DNA of 6,946 nucleotides from assembly GCA_022722495.1 (NCBI GenBank), contig JAIJLI010000108.1:1-6946 (forward strand), given 5' to 3'. Positions 1-6,722 of this stretch are shown here, in pieces. Position numbers and translations under genes: made by a program. The notes beneath the pieces are model-generated. The model did not search any database, was not told the DNA's origin, and saw only the letters and a list, made by a program, of their open reading frames with translations. Every line of letters starts with the position of its first letter. Position 1 is the stretch's first letter. The stretch is from Dialister sp. (GTDB lineage: Bacteria; Bacillota; Negativicutes; Veillonellales; Dialisteraceae).

Positions 1-691
1 CAATACCTCGGAGTATCAGCGAGTGCTCAGCAAGGCATTGAGCTATACTTCCGATAAGAACGCCATCGTTACCATCGGTATCAAGCCAAGCCGCCCAGAG
101 ACAGGCTATGGCTATATTGCCGCAGCAGAGCCAACATCCGTAGATGAAATCTATAAGGTAGAGGCATTCAAGGAAAAGCCAAACCTGGAGACAGCCGAGC
201 AATACCTTGCCGCAGGAAACTACTATTGGAATGCCGGTATCTTCGTTTGGAACATTGATACTATCAGCAAGGCAATCCGTACCTTCCAGCCAAATCTTGC
301 CAGCATCATGGATGAGATGGTACCTTCTTTCTATACCGAACAGGAGAAAGAGGTGGTCGGCAAACTCTTCCCAACCTGCGAGAAGATAAGCATTGACTAT
401 GCCGTAATGGAGAAATCGAAGGAAATCTATACTTTGCCAGCTGAGTTCGGCTGGAGCGACTTAGGCAGCTGGGGCAGCCTCCGTACCTTGCTTCCACAAG
501 ATGAGAATGGCAATGCCAAAGTAGGCAAGGACATCCGCCTGTATGATTGCAAGAACTGCGTGGTTCATGCAGCCGATGAAAGCAAGGTGGTGGTTCAAGG
601 CTTGGATGGCTATATAGTTGCCGAGAAGCACGGACAACTGCTTGTCTGCTCTTTAAAAGAAGAGCAGAGAATTAAAGAATTTGGTAAGTAA
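1..691 (+). CDS. manC: Mannose-1-phosphate guanylyltransferase, 5' end cut by window
   Basis: This enzyme makes GDP-mannose from mannose 1-phosphate and GTP in the cytoplasm, providing activated mannose (and possibly GDP-fucose) for surface glycans. The frame is open from base 2, so the gene enters from outside the window; the GTG at 23 is only an internal valine codon. About 229 residues are visible, against roughly 350-360 for the Bacteroidales family, so the N-terminal nucleotide-binding signature is missing. Visible family motifs are FKEKP (167-181, sugar-phosphate site), WNAGIF (227-244), IDYAVMEKS, and GWSDLGSW (449-472). The tail is the short C-terminal segment of the mono-functional enzyme, and no phosphomannose isomerase domain is attached. 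The glycosyltransferase gene begins 21 nt after the stop, which suggests an operon. Codons here end in C or G more often than in the next gene. A related sugar-nucleotidyltransferase is a remote alternative. Confidence 0.9.
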   Translation, partial: NTSEYQRVLSKALSYTSDKNAIVTIGIKPSRPETGYGYIAAAEPTSVDEIYKVEAFKEKPNLETAEQYLAAGNYYWNAGIFVWNIDTISKAIRTFQPNLASIMDEMVPSFYTEQEKEVVGKLFPTCEKISIDYAVMEKSKEIYTLPAEFGWSDLGSWGSLRTLLPQDENGNAKVGKDIRLYDCKNCVVHAADESKVVVQGLDGYIVAEKHGQLLVCSLKEEQRIKEFGK

Positions 692-712
692 TATAATTTC
701 AATTAATTATAT

Positions 713-1846
713 ATGAAAGTTGCAATCGTACAAGAATGGCTTGTCACAGTCGGTGGCTCTGACAAGGTTGTTAAAGCAATTCTGGACATATTTCCTGATG
801 CTGATATATATACATTGGTAGCAAAGAAAGAGGTATGTGATGAACTTGGTATTCCATGGGAAAAAGTTCATACTTCCTTTATTCAGAAGATGCCTTTGGG
901 AACAAAGAAGCATCGTGCCTATCTTCCTTTGTTTCCTTTTGCCATTGAGCAATTCGATCTGAGAGGATATGATGTTGTCATCTCTTCTTCTCATTGTGTA
1001 GCGAAAGGTGTGTTGACTAAGGCAGACCAATTGCATATCTGTTATTGTCATAGTCCTATCAGATATTGTTGGGATATGTATAATGAGTATCTGGAAGAGT
1101 CGCATTTGGATAAAGGATTCAAGAGTTGGTTAGTTCGTCTCATGCTTCATCCTATCCGTCAGTTTGATGCCATTGCAGGAAGTCGTGTGGATTATTATAT
1201 CAGTAATTCTGATTATGTGGGCCAGCGTATTAGGAAAACATATAGAAGAAAAGCTACAACTATCCATCCTAACATTGATATCTCCAATTTTGAATTGTGC
1301 AATGATAAGCAGGAGTATTATCTAGCTAGTAGTAGACTAGTGGCTTACAAGAAGATTGATACCATCATCGAAGCTTTTAATCAGATGCCTGATAAGAAAC
1401 TGGTAGTGATAGGTGGTGGTCCAAATCTGGAGGCTTATCGTAAACTGGCCAAGGATAATGTGACCGTGATGGGATATCAGCCATTTGATGTATTGAAAGA
1501 CAAGATGCAGCATGCCAAGGCTTTTGTCTTTGCTGCCGATGAGGATTTTGGTATGATTCCTATTGAAGCTCAGAGTTGTGGTACACCAGTTATCGCATAT
1601 GGACATGGTGGTTCTTTAGAGACAGTTAACGGCGGTAAGACAGGTTTGTTCTTTAATGAGCAGACTCCTGAAGCAATTGTTGAAGCCGTCAATAAGTTTG
1701 AGTCTATGGGATCGCAACCATTTGCTCCTGCTGATTGTCGTCAATGGGCTGAAGGTTTCTCGGAAGAGAGATTCAAAAGAGAAATCAAGGAGTTCGTTGA
1801 AGAAAAATACGAGGAATTTAAGAAGAACGGAATAAATATTGATTAA
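713..1846 (+). CDS. GT4-family glycosyltransferase, probable mannosyltransferase
   Basis: A 377-residue retaining GT-B glycosyltransferase that probably adds one sugar to a lipid-linked glycan on the inner face of the membrane. The N-terminal domain begins with MKVAIVQEWL followed by a Gly-Gly loop (residues 14-15). It carries HSPIRYCWD from residue 113, a signature of WbaZ-like mannosyltransferases. The C-terminal nucleotide-sugar domain has the R208...K213 pair in SRLVAYKK and the E-x7-E motif in EDFGMIPIE (E277, E285), followed by CGTPVIAYGHGG. No signal peptide or membrane span is seen. The ATG at 713 gives the full N-terminal beta strand; upstream is A/T-rich with no Shine-Dalgarno, as is usual in Bacteroidetes. 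Mannose as donor is inferred from the neighbouring GDP-mannose synthase and the family resemblance; acceptor and linkage cannot be read from sequence. Confidence 0.88.
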   Translation: MKVAIVQEWLVTVGGSDKVVKAILDIFPDADIYTLVAKKEVCDELGIPWEKVHTSFIQKMPLGTKKHRAYLPLFPFAIEQFDLRGYDVVISSSHCVAKGVLTKADQLHICYCHSPIRYCWDMYNEYLEESHLDKGFKSWLVRLMLHPIRQFDAIAGSRVDYYISNSDYVGQRIRKTYRRKATTIHPNIDISNFELCNDKQEYYLASSRLVAYKKIDTIIEAFNQMPDKKLVVIGGGPNLEAYRKLAKDNVTVMGYQPFDVLKDKMQHAKAFVFAADEDFGMIPIEAQSCGTPVIAYGHGGSLETVNGGKTGLFFNEQTPEAIVEAVNKFESMGSQPFAPADCRQWAEGFSEERFKREIKEFVEEKYEEFKKNGINID

Positions 1847-1849
1847 TGA

Positions 1850-1909
1850 ATTATTGTGAAAACGAGAGCAAAACAAGCTCGCTTGATTTTGCCGAGTGCA
1901 GCCAATAAT
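1850..1909 (+). repeat. Nested inverted repeat (hairpin) between glycosyltransferase and epimerase genes
   Basis: The gap between the two genes is almost entirely one nested palindrome. The inner arms gcaaaacaagc (1868-1878) and gcttgattttgc (1881-1892) pair with one bulged base around a tight loop. The outer arms attattg (1850-1856) and caataat (1903-1909) are exactly complementary. No T-tract follows, so it is not a classical rho-independent terminator. It may be an mRNA processing or stability hairpin, or a copy of a dispersed palindromic repeat. Confidence 0.6.
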
Positions 1910-1911
1910 CT

Positions 1912-1928
1912 ATAAAACATAGTTTTAT
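1912..1928 (+). promoter_or_regulatory. Small inverted repeat over the epimerase start codon
   Basis: The arms ataaaac (1912-1918) and gttttat (1922-1928) are exactly complementary with a 3-nt loop, and the right arm includes the first two bases of the ATG at 1927. In the mRNA this could partly hide the start codon. It is all A-T apart from one G-C pair, so the structure would be weak. A regulatory role is inference only. Confidence 0.25.
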
Positions 1929-2991
1929 GAACTATATTATCACTGGCGGTACTGGCTTCATCGGTACCCATCTTACAAATTTGATTAAGGAGCGTTATCC
2001 TAACGCCCAAGTATATAACCTCGATATCGTTAAGCCTGGTACTCCAAATCCGGTAGTAAAGGATTACAAGCCTGCTTTGCGTGATGGTCAGAAGTTGCAG
2101 TCAATTTTTATTGAATATGATATCCGCAAGCCTATCGAGAACTTGCCATTTACTCCTACAGAGGATGATGTCATCTTCAACTTTGCTGCTGTTCATCGTA
2201 CTCCTGGTCATGAGGATCATGAGTATTTCGAAACGAATATCCGCGGTGCTGAGAATGTGGTGGCTTTTGCAGAGAAGTGGAATATCAAGAAGATTGTGTT
2301 TACTTCAAGTATTGCACCATACGGAGCTGCTGAGGAGTTGAAGAAGGAGACAACTTTACCAACTCCTAATACAGCATACGGTATCTCTAAGTTGGTGGCT
2401 GAGAAGATTCATGAGAAGTGGCAGAATGGAGATGCTACTCATCGCCAGCTCACTATCGTTCGTCCTGGTGTGGTATTCGGAAAGGGTGAGAATGGTAACT
2501 TTACCAGATTGTATTGGGCTATCCGTGGTCATAAGTTTGCTTATCCTGGCAGAAAGGATACCATCAAGGCTTGTATCTATGTAAAGGAATTGGTTCGCTT
2601 CATGCTATGGAAGGTGGAAGAAGGGGTGAACACGAATAACTCGAATAACACGAATGGGGCAGACGTGAAGTCTGCTAAGGGCGTGGAGATTTATAACTGT
2701 TGCTTTGAGCCTGCTTATACTATTCAACATATTGTTGAGGCTATGAAGAAGGTAACTGGATTGACTCAATTTGTGCCTGATATTCCTAACTGGGTTATCA
2801 TGCCTATGGCTAGAGCTGCCATGCTTCTTGGCTCGCCAATGGGTATCTGTCCTGCGAGAGTGAAGAAACTCCAGATTTCTACTAATATCTGTGGTGAGAA
2901 ATTGAAGAACTGCGGTTATCAGTTTAAGTGGAGCTTTGAGGAAGCTCTTGCTGACTGGTACGAGGATAATGACAGGAAGGGGTTGAAGTGA
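1927..2991 (+). CDS. NAD-dependent sugar epimerase/dehydratase (extended SDR)
   Basis: A 354-residue cytoplasmic enzyme that should modify a nucleotide-activated sugar for the glycan made by this locus. The Rossmann fold starts with GGTGFIG (residues 7-13), and the acidic residue D33 at the end of beta-2 favours NAD over NADP. The catalytic set is S127/S128 in FTSSIAPYG with Y151 and K155 in YGISK. The C-terminal substrate domain runs to the end, and the length is normal for the extended SDR family. The exact substrate (UDP-, GDP- or dTDP-sugar) cannot be decided here. Residues 234-243 are an Asn-rich stretch (VNTNNSNNTN) encoded by three tandem copies of a 9-bp dispersed repeat; it lies between catalytic core and C-terminal region and is probably a surface loop. 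The gene is otherwise intact and is preceded by an 80-nt gap filled by a hairpin. Confidence 0.85.
   Translation: MNYIITGGTGFIGTHLTNLIKERYPNAQVYNLDIVKPGTPNPVVKDYKPALRDGQKLQSIFIEYDIRKPIENLPFTPTEDDVIFNFAAVHRTPGHEDHEYFETNIRGAENVVAFAEKWNIKKIVFTSSIAPYGAAEELKKETTLPTPNTAYGISKLVAEKIHEKWQNGDATHRQLTIVRPGVVFGKGENGNFTRLYWAIRGHKFAYPGRKDTIKACIYVKELVRFMLWKVEEGVNTNNSNNTNGADVKSAKGVEIYNCCFEPAYTIQHIVEAMKKVTGLTQFVPDIPNWVIMPMARAAMLLGSPMGICPARVKKLQISTNICGEKLKNCGYQFKWSFEEALADWYEDNDRKGLK
2627..2675 (+). repeat. In-frame dispersed repeat inside the epimerase gene: three 9-bp units plus a hairpin
   Basis: Three tandem 9-bp units, aacacgaat / aactcgaat / aacacgaat, occupy 2629-2655. They are followed by a perfect 6-bp hairpin, gcagac (2659-2664) and gtctgc (2670-2675), with a 5-nt loop. 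The segment 2627-2655 matches the intergenic segment 6725-6753 at 25 of 29 positions. The differences are confined to the first four bases of the middle unit. The unit is a multiple of three, so the reading frame is kept. Confidence 0.75.
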
Positions 2992-3055
2992 CGTTTGCAA
3001 CCTTAATATAAGTTAAGATTATCGTTGGTTTACATGTCTTTTCGATGATTTATAT

Positions 3056-3063
3056 TATCTTTG
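3056..3063 (+). promoter_or_regulatory. Bacteroidetes-type -7 promoter element before the methyltransferase gene
   Basis: tatctttg matches the Bacteroidetes -7 consensus TAnnTTTG exactly and lies 24 nt before the ATG at 3088. Only a weak -33-like sequence (tttac at 3029-3033, spaced slightly too far) is seen. It suggests that the methyltransferase cassette is transcribed from its own promoter with a short leader rather than by read-through from the glycan genes. Confidence 0.5.
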
Positions 3064-3087
3064 CAAGGAACTATACATATAACAATA

Positions 3088-5415
3088 ATGAACGAACATA
3101 TATCTCTTTGGGTTAAGCAAACAGGTGTTTTGCCAGTGAACCTGCTTCACTGTCAAAATGCTGGTGTTCTTAAATATGCAATGTTAGATGGTGACATCAA
3201 CAATTTCTGTCTTGACTATTCTGAAAATCAAGATATGGATGCTGATGCTTACAAACAGCAAGCTTGGTCATCAAATATGCGTAATTATATACGTGTGGCA
3301 GGAGATGATGTTATGCTGTATCGGGTGGGGAATGTTTCGCCTGAGCGTATTTCAAAAAGCCTTGTACTGAATAACATGGAGAAATTCTATCAGTACATTT
3401 CTCCAAAACAGGACGTGCCTAACATTGAAGGCATTGTTCCCTTTGTCATGAAAGAATTTCGTGGTATCAGAAATTGGCTTCGTGAAGAGAATAGCGCAGA
3501 GAGTTCAATGACTGCACTGTTATATATGCTGGCTTTCATCAAGGACAACGGCAATATCGGTAACGATAGCCTTGTATCCTTAGGATTGCCAGCCAACACT
3601 CTTGACATAGTAGGTAAACTTACTACTATGGAAGAGCATCTGCAACATCTGAGAGAAGGTATGAATGGCTTTCTGCCTAATATATCATTACTTTTACGTC
3701 ATGCAGCCGGTCAACTATTTGAAGAGGCAAACTATATTGCGAAATTCAATCCTCAGTTGAGCTTGTTTACTAATTATGACATCAAGTATGCCTATGACCC
3801 TCAGAAATTGGGAGCGTTCTATACACCAACCTATTTGGCACGTTCTATAGTCGAGAAGGTTATAAAAGAAAGCCATATTGAAGACAAGGAGGAAATATCC
3901 ATTTTGGATCCAGCCTGTGGTTCTGGTGAGTTCTTGGTTGAAGCATTGCGCCAACTGAAGACCATTGGATTTACGGGCAAGGTGAAAGTTTACGGATGGG
4001 ATGTGTCTTCCATAGCTATCAATATAGCTAATTTTGTACTCCACTTTGAGAAAGAAGAGTGGAATAATAGCTTGGAGTTACATATAGAGGAACATGATTC
4101 TATAGTATGCAATTGGCCTAACGTGGACATCGTTTTCATGAACCCTCCGTATAGTTCCTGGGAACAGTTGAACGATGAACAGCGAGAGTCCGTAAAGGAA
4201 TTGATGCCAAAAGGAAAGCCAAATCTTTCTGGCGTGTTCTATTTGAAAGCGGTAAATGCATTGAAAGAGAGTGGTGTCATCGGATGTGTAATGCCGACCT
4301 CTTTCTTGATAAACGATTCAACAAAAGAGCTTAGAAAGATTTCCAAGGAAAAAGCAACACCTTTTTATATTGGTCGTTTGGGAAGTTTCGTTTTCCAAAG
4401 AGCATTCGTGGATGTATGTGTCGTAATGGCAAAAGTTAGAGCAGATTTTGATGGGAGCATAACCATGTTGTGGACAGACAATAAAGGAAAGCTTGTACCC
4501 GATGCCTTGCGGAAGTTGCGTATGATAGATTATGGGGCTGCCATTCCGTTGAACATGGAGGATGTTAGCATCTATCAACAAGATGCTAAAAGTGTTTTTA
4601 ACAATGAAGTTTGGATGCCTCTGTCTTATAAAGAGATGCAGGTAAAAAAGACATTGGACGGTTTGCTCGCTTGTGGTGCTATGGAGCGCGTTAAGGATGT
4701 CTTTAACGTAAGACAGGGCTGTCGTACAGGAAACAACAGTCTGTTCAAGATAAAGAAACAAGAGCTCTTGGCTATGGGAGAAGAGGAACAATCTTTCTTT
4801 AGACCGTCCGTTGACAGTGGTAGCTTGCAAAACAATGTTCTTCAAGAGGAGTCATACGTATTCTTTCCATATGGTGAAAATGGACTTAACATTCTTAGCG
4901 AGGAACAACTCGAGAATAAAGTTCCTACGTATTATCGGAAAATAGTAGGGTCAAAGGAATCCTTGGCCTCTCGTGCTAGTGGCATCAGGGAATGGTGGGC
5001 ATTGACACGTCCTGGTTCTTGGCAATATACACCGGAGTTAAAATTGGTTTCAGCTGAATTTGGTAACTCATCTAATTACTCTATAGATGAATCAGGGCGA
5101 TTTGTCGTAGAAAGAGGATTGGCGTGGCTGCCCAAAGACGAGCAAATGCCTATTGATAATCTCTATGCTTATCTTGCCATATTATCATCCGAGTATTATA
5201 ACACTCTGTTAGCAATATATTCCAAGCAATTGGCTGGCGGAATTTGGTTTAACTTGGAAAAGAAGTTTGTTGATCAGATTCCATTGCCAAGATTCTCGGA
5301 TAATGAGGACTATACGTTGCAACTATTGATTGGATATGGCAAGAAAATAGCTAATGGAGTTAGATTTGACTATTACAAATGTGAACACTTGGTAAGGGGA
5401 CTCTATGGCTGCTAA
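3088..5415 (+). CDS. Adenine-N6 DNA methyltransferase with C-terminal target-recognition domain
   Basis: A 775-residue SAM-dependent methyltransferase predicted to methylate adenine in a specific DNA site, probably as part of a restriction-modification or related defence system. Domains in order: an N-terminal region of about 240 residues that I do not recognise; motif X (GAFYTP, 242-247); SAM-binding motif I (DPACGSGEF, 274-282); catalytic motif IV (NPPY, 352-355); and a C-terminal specificity region with GCRTGNNSLF (544-553) and a TaqI/Eco57I-like end (YAYLAILSSEYYN from 693, IPLP at 731-734). The X-I-IV-TRD order is gamma class. I saw no PD-ExK nuclease motif in the N-terminal part, unlike typical type IIG enzymes. 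The frame is open to a TTG at 3061, but that overlaps the promoter element; the ATG at 3088 is preferred. The next gene overlaps by 11 nt, so the two are probably translated together. Confidence 0.85.
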   Translation: MNEHISLWVKQTGVLPVNLLHCQNAGVLKYAMLDGDINNFCLDYSENQDMDADAYKQQAWSSNMRNYIRVAGDDVMLYRVGNVSPERISKSLVLNNMEKFYQYISPKQDVPNIEGIVPFVMKEFRGIRNWLREENSAESSMTALLYMLAFIKDNGNIGNDSLVSLGLPANTLDIVGKLTTMEEHLQHLREGMNGFLPNISLLLRHAAGQLFEEANYIAKFNPQLSLFTNYDIKYAYDPQKLGAFYTPTYLARSIVEKVIKESHIEDKEEISILDPACGSGEFLVEALRQLKTIGFTGKVKVYGWDVSSIAINIANFVLHFEKEEWNNSLELHIEEHDSIVCNWPNVDIVFMNPPYSSWEQLNDEQRESVKELMPKGKPNLSGVFYLKAVNALKESGVIGCVMPTSFLINDSTKELRKISKEKATPFYIGRLGSFVFQRAFVDVCVVMAKVRADFDGSITMLWTDNKGKLVPDALRKLRMIDYGAAIPLNMEDVSIYQQDAKSVFNNEVWMPLSYKEMQVKKTLDGLLACGAMERVKDVFNVRQGCRTGNNSLFKIKKQELLAMGEEEQSFFRPSVDSGSLQNNVLQEESYVFFPYGENGLNILSEEQLENKVPTYYRKIVGSKESLASRASGIREWWALTRPGSWQYTPELKLVSAEFGNSSNYSIDESGRFVVERGLAWLPKDEQMPIDNLYAYLAILSSEYYNTLLAIYSKQLAGGIWFNLEKKFVDQIPLPRFSDNEDYTLQLLIGYGKKIANGVRFDYYKCEHLVRGLYGC

Positions 5416-6058
5416 ACAAAATACACCAACTCTTGTTAGAGGTGTTCTACAAAAACTAAAAGTGAGAATCGGGCAATCTGGAAATTTGAATATGGAAGAG
5501 GCATATGGTAGTAATTCTATTTCCTACACTCTTAGGGACTACAATGCCAGTTCCGCTACATTCCAAATGGTAGGCACTCATGGCAAATATGTTCCGATAG
5601 TAGCCATTCGAGAAGGCTTTAACTTGTATGCATCTATCGGATATACAAACATGGGGAAGAAGAAAAAGTCTGCTGTATCGAGTGTTTCTTTTCAGGTATT
5701 TGATATGGAAAGGTTGTTGTTTAGAGCAGAATGGACAGAAGAGCCTAAAGATGATATGCCGCATCCTCAACCTCATTGGCATTTTCATCCTTATTCTCAA
5801 AGTGGTATGAAGGAAGAAGAACAGCCTAAAAAATTTGAGGAAACATTACAAGGCAGTTTTCTGAATACTTTGGATACGGATGCGAAATCTGAAAAGATAG
5901 ACATTGCTGATATGCATCTGGCAATGGACTATAATATTGCTTCAGCCCCATATGAAAAGAGCTGGGACGAACCAAGAGTACAGGAATGGGCTTTTAAAAC
6001 CATCGATACCCTCTTTGAAGAACTTGACTTTGTTATCAGCAAAGGACATAAAGCATAA
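5405..6058 (+). CDS. Uncharacterised 217-residue His-cluster protein coupled to the methyltransferase
   Basis: I do not recognise this protein. It starts 11 nt inside the end of the methyltransferase gene, with a G-rich stretch (aagggga, 5395-5401) just ahead of its ATG, which points to translational coupling and a shared job. No signal peptide or membrane span is seen. The first 95 residues or so look beta-rich (alternating hydrophobic pattern), with a lysine run (GKKKKS) that could touch nucleic acid. The middle has FDMERLLFRAEW (99-110) followed by HPQPHWHFHP (120-129), a dense His cluster typical of a metal site. DMHLAMDY (169-176) follows, and the C-terminal part appears helical. The His cluster and the conserved-looking Asp/Glu residues could form a metal-dependent nuclease centre, making this the possible restriction partner, but no standard PD-ExK, HNH or GIY-YIG motif is clear. 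A specificity or regulatory subunit is equally possible. Confidence 0.75.
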   Translation: MAAKQNTPTLVRGVLQKLKVRIGQSGNLNMEEAYGSNSISYTLRDYNASSATFQMVGTHGKYVPIVAIREGFNLYASIGYTNMGKKKKSAVSSVSFQVFDMERLLFRAEWTEEPKDDMPHPQPHWHFHPYSQSGMKEEEQPKKFEETLQGSFLNTLDTDAKSEKIDIADMHLAMDYNIASAPYEKSWDEPRVQEWAFKTIDTLFEELDFVISKGHKA

Positions 6059-6202
6059 AGAGTATATTGACGATAACGCTGTGTCGGTATCATGCGTATC
6101 GGTGCAATTGGTACCAAGGTATTGCTTCTATCTCCGTCATCCGTTTCTGTTAAAGCGTGTCAGGGGGCACCTTTTCCGTATCGTATGATGGGGAATAATT
6201 GA
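6059..6202 (+). other. Non-coding or decayed stretch between the cassette and the rmlA remnant
   Basis: I find no credible gene, RNA or clear terminator here. A 36-codon frame (6092-6202) starting MRIGAIGTK exists in the same phase as the N-terminal rmlA piece, but it does not resemble RmlA and is probably chance. The last part, from about 6145, has scattered resemblance to the Gly-rich 5' end of rmlA (for example ggcacc at 6166-6171) with several insertions and deletions, so it may be eroded rmlA. The junction of the methyltransferase cassette with the old locus should lie in this stretch. Confidence 0.4.
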
Positions 6203-6717
6203 AAGATTCCTATCTTTGATAAACCGATGATTTATTATCCTATCTCGGTTCTGATGTTGGCAGGTATCCCTGAGATCCTGATATCATCGGGGAGAAGCCA
6301 GAACATCCAAAGAGCAACTATGCCGTGGTAGGCTTGTACTTCTATCCTAACAAGGTAGTGGAAGTAGCCAAGCATATTAAGCCTTCTGCTCGTGGAGAGT
6401 TGGAAATCACAACCGTCAACCAGGAGTTCTTGAAGGATATGCAGCTGAAGGTACAGACCATGGCAAGAGGATTCGCCTGGCTTGATACCGGAACCCATGA
6501 TTCCCTTTCGGAGGCATCTACCTTTATCGAAGTCTTGGAGAAGCGCCAGGGTTTGAAGGTTGCTTGTCTGGAAGGAATCGCTTACCGCCAAGGTTGGATA
6601 GATAGTGATACGTTGCGTGAGAATGCTCAGCCAATGTTGAAGAATGACTATGGCAAGTATCTCCTTTCAATCCTTGAAGAGAAAAATCAAACTTTAAAGA
6701 AGAATTTAGAATATTAA
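6203..6717 (+). pseudogene. rmlA: Broken glucose-1-phosphate thymidylyltransferase (internal deletion, frameshift)
   Basis: Intact RmlA (about 290 residues) joins glucose 1-phosphate and dTTP as the first step to dTDP-rhamnose. Here a short N-terminal piece, [11 protein letters not shown] to LAGIPEILI (about 6209-6285, phase of base 6218), is followed directly by the C-terminal half in another phase. That half begins [15 protein letters not shown] at 6289 and runs through [32 protein letters not shown] and [16 protein letters not shown] to the stop at 6715-6717. Roughly 120 codons between the two parts are missing, the phase changes by one base, and the GxGTR...K catalytic N-terminus is absent or unrecognisable, with a stop (6200-6202) just upstream. 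The C-terminal half is well preserved and could be translated from GTG 6325 (130 residues), but it lacks the active site. The good preservation of the 3' part implies recent damage, or an assembly error. Confidence 0.85.
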
Positions 6718-6722
6718 TTTTT

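Noticed and set aside
707..1105. 132-codon frame on the minus strand
   Set aside because: It is antisense to the conserved N-terminal half of the glycosyltransferase and has no recognisable protein features.
2629..2655. CRISPR-like array
   Set aside because: The units are 9 bp, directly adjacent and without spacers, within a coding sequence.
3002..3017. cttaa/ttaag inverted repeat after the epimerase as a terminator
   Set aside because: It has only five A/T-rich pairs and no following T-tract, so it is too weak to call.
3061..3087. TTG at 3061 as the start of the methyltransferase
   Set aside because: It overlaps the TAnnTTTG promoter element, so it would lie upstream of the likely transcription start. 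The ATG at 3088 is the better start.
4318..4845. 175-codon frame on the minus strand
   Set aside because: It lies wholly within the methyltransferase gene, opposite motif-bearing sequence, and its translation is Cys/His/Phe-rich without any family pattern. It is a shadow.
3019..6076. Inverted 7-mers ttatcgt (3019-3025) and acgataa (6070-6076) as terminal repeats of the cassette
   Set aside because: Seven bases flanking about 3 kb is within chance expectation, and there is no matching target duplication or recombinase gene.
5904..6188. 94-codon frame overlapping the end of the His-cluster gene
   Set aside because: It is mostly out of frame with the 217-residue protein. Its extension beyond 6058 (KHKEYIDDNAV...) matched nothing I recognise, and the 217-residue protein ends naturally, so I do not propose a frameshift.
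6325..6717. A separate 130-residue gene starting at GTG 6325
   Set aside because: The sequence is the C-terminal half of RmlA, and homology continues upstream of the GTG to about 6289, so it is a fragment and not an independent gene.
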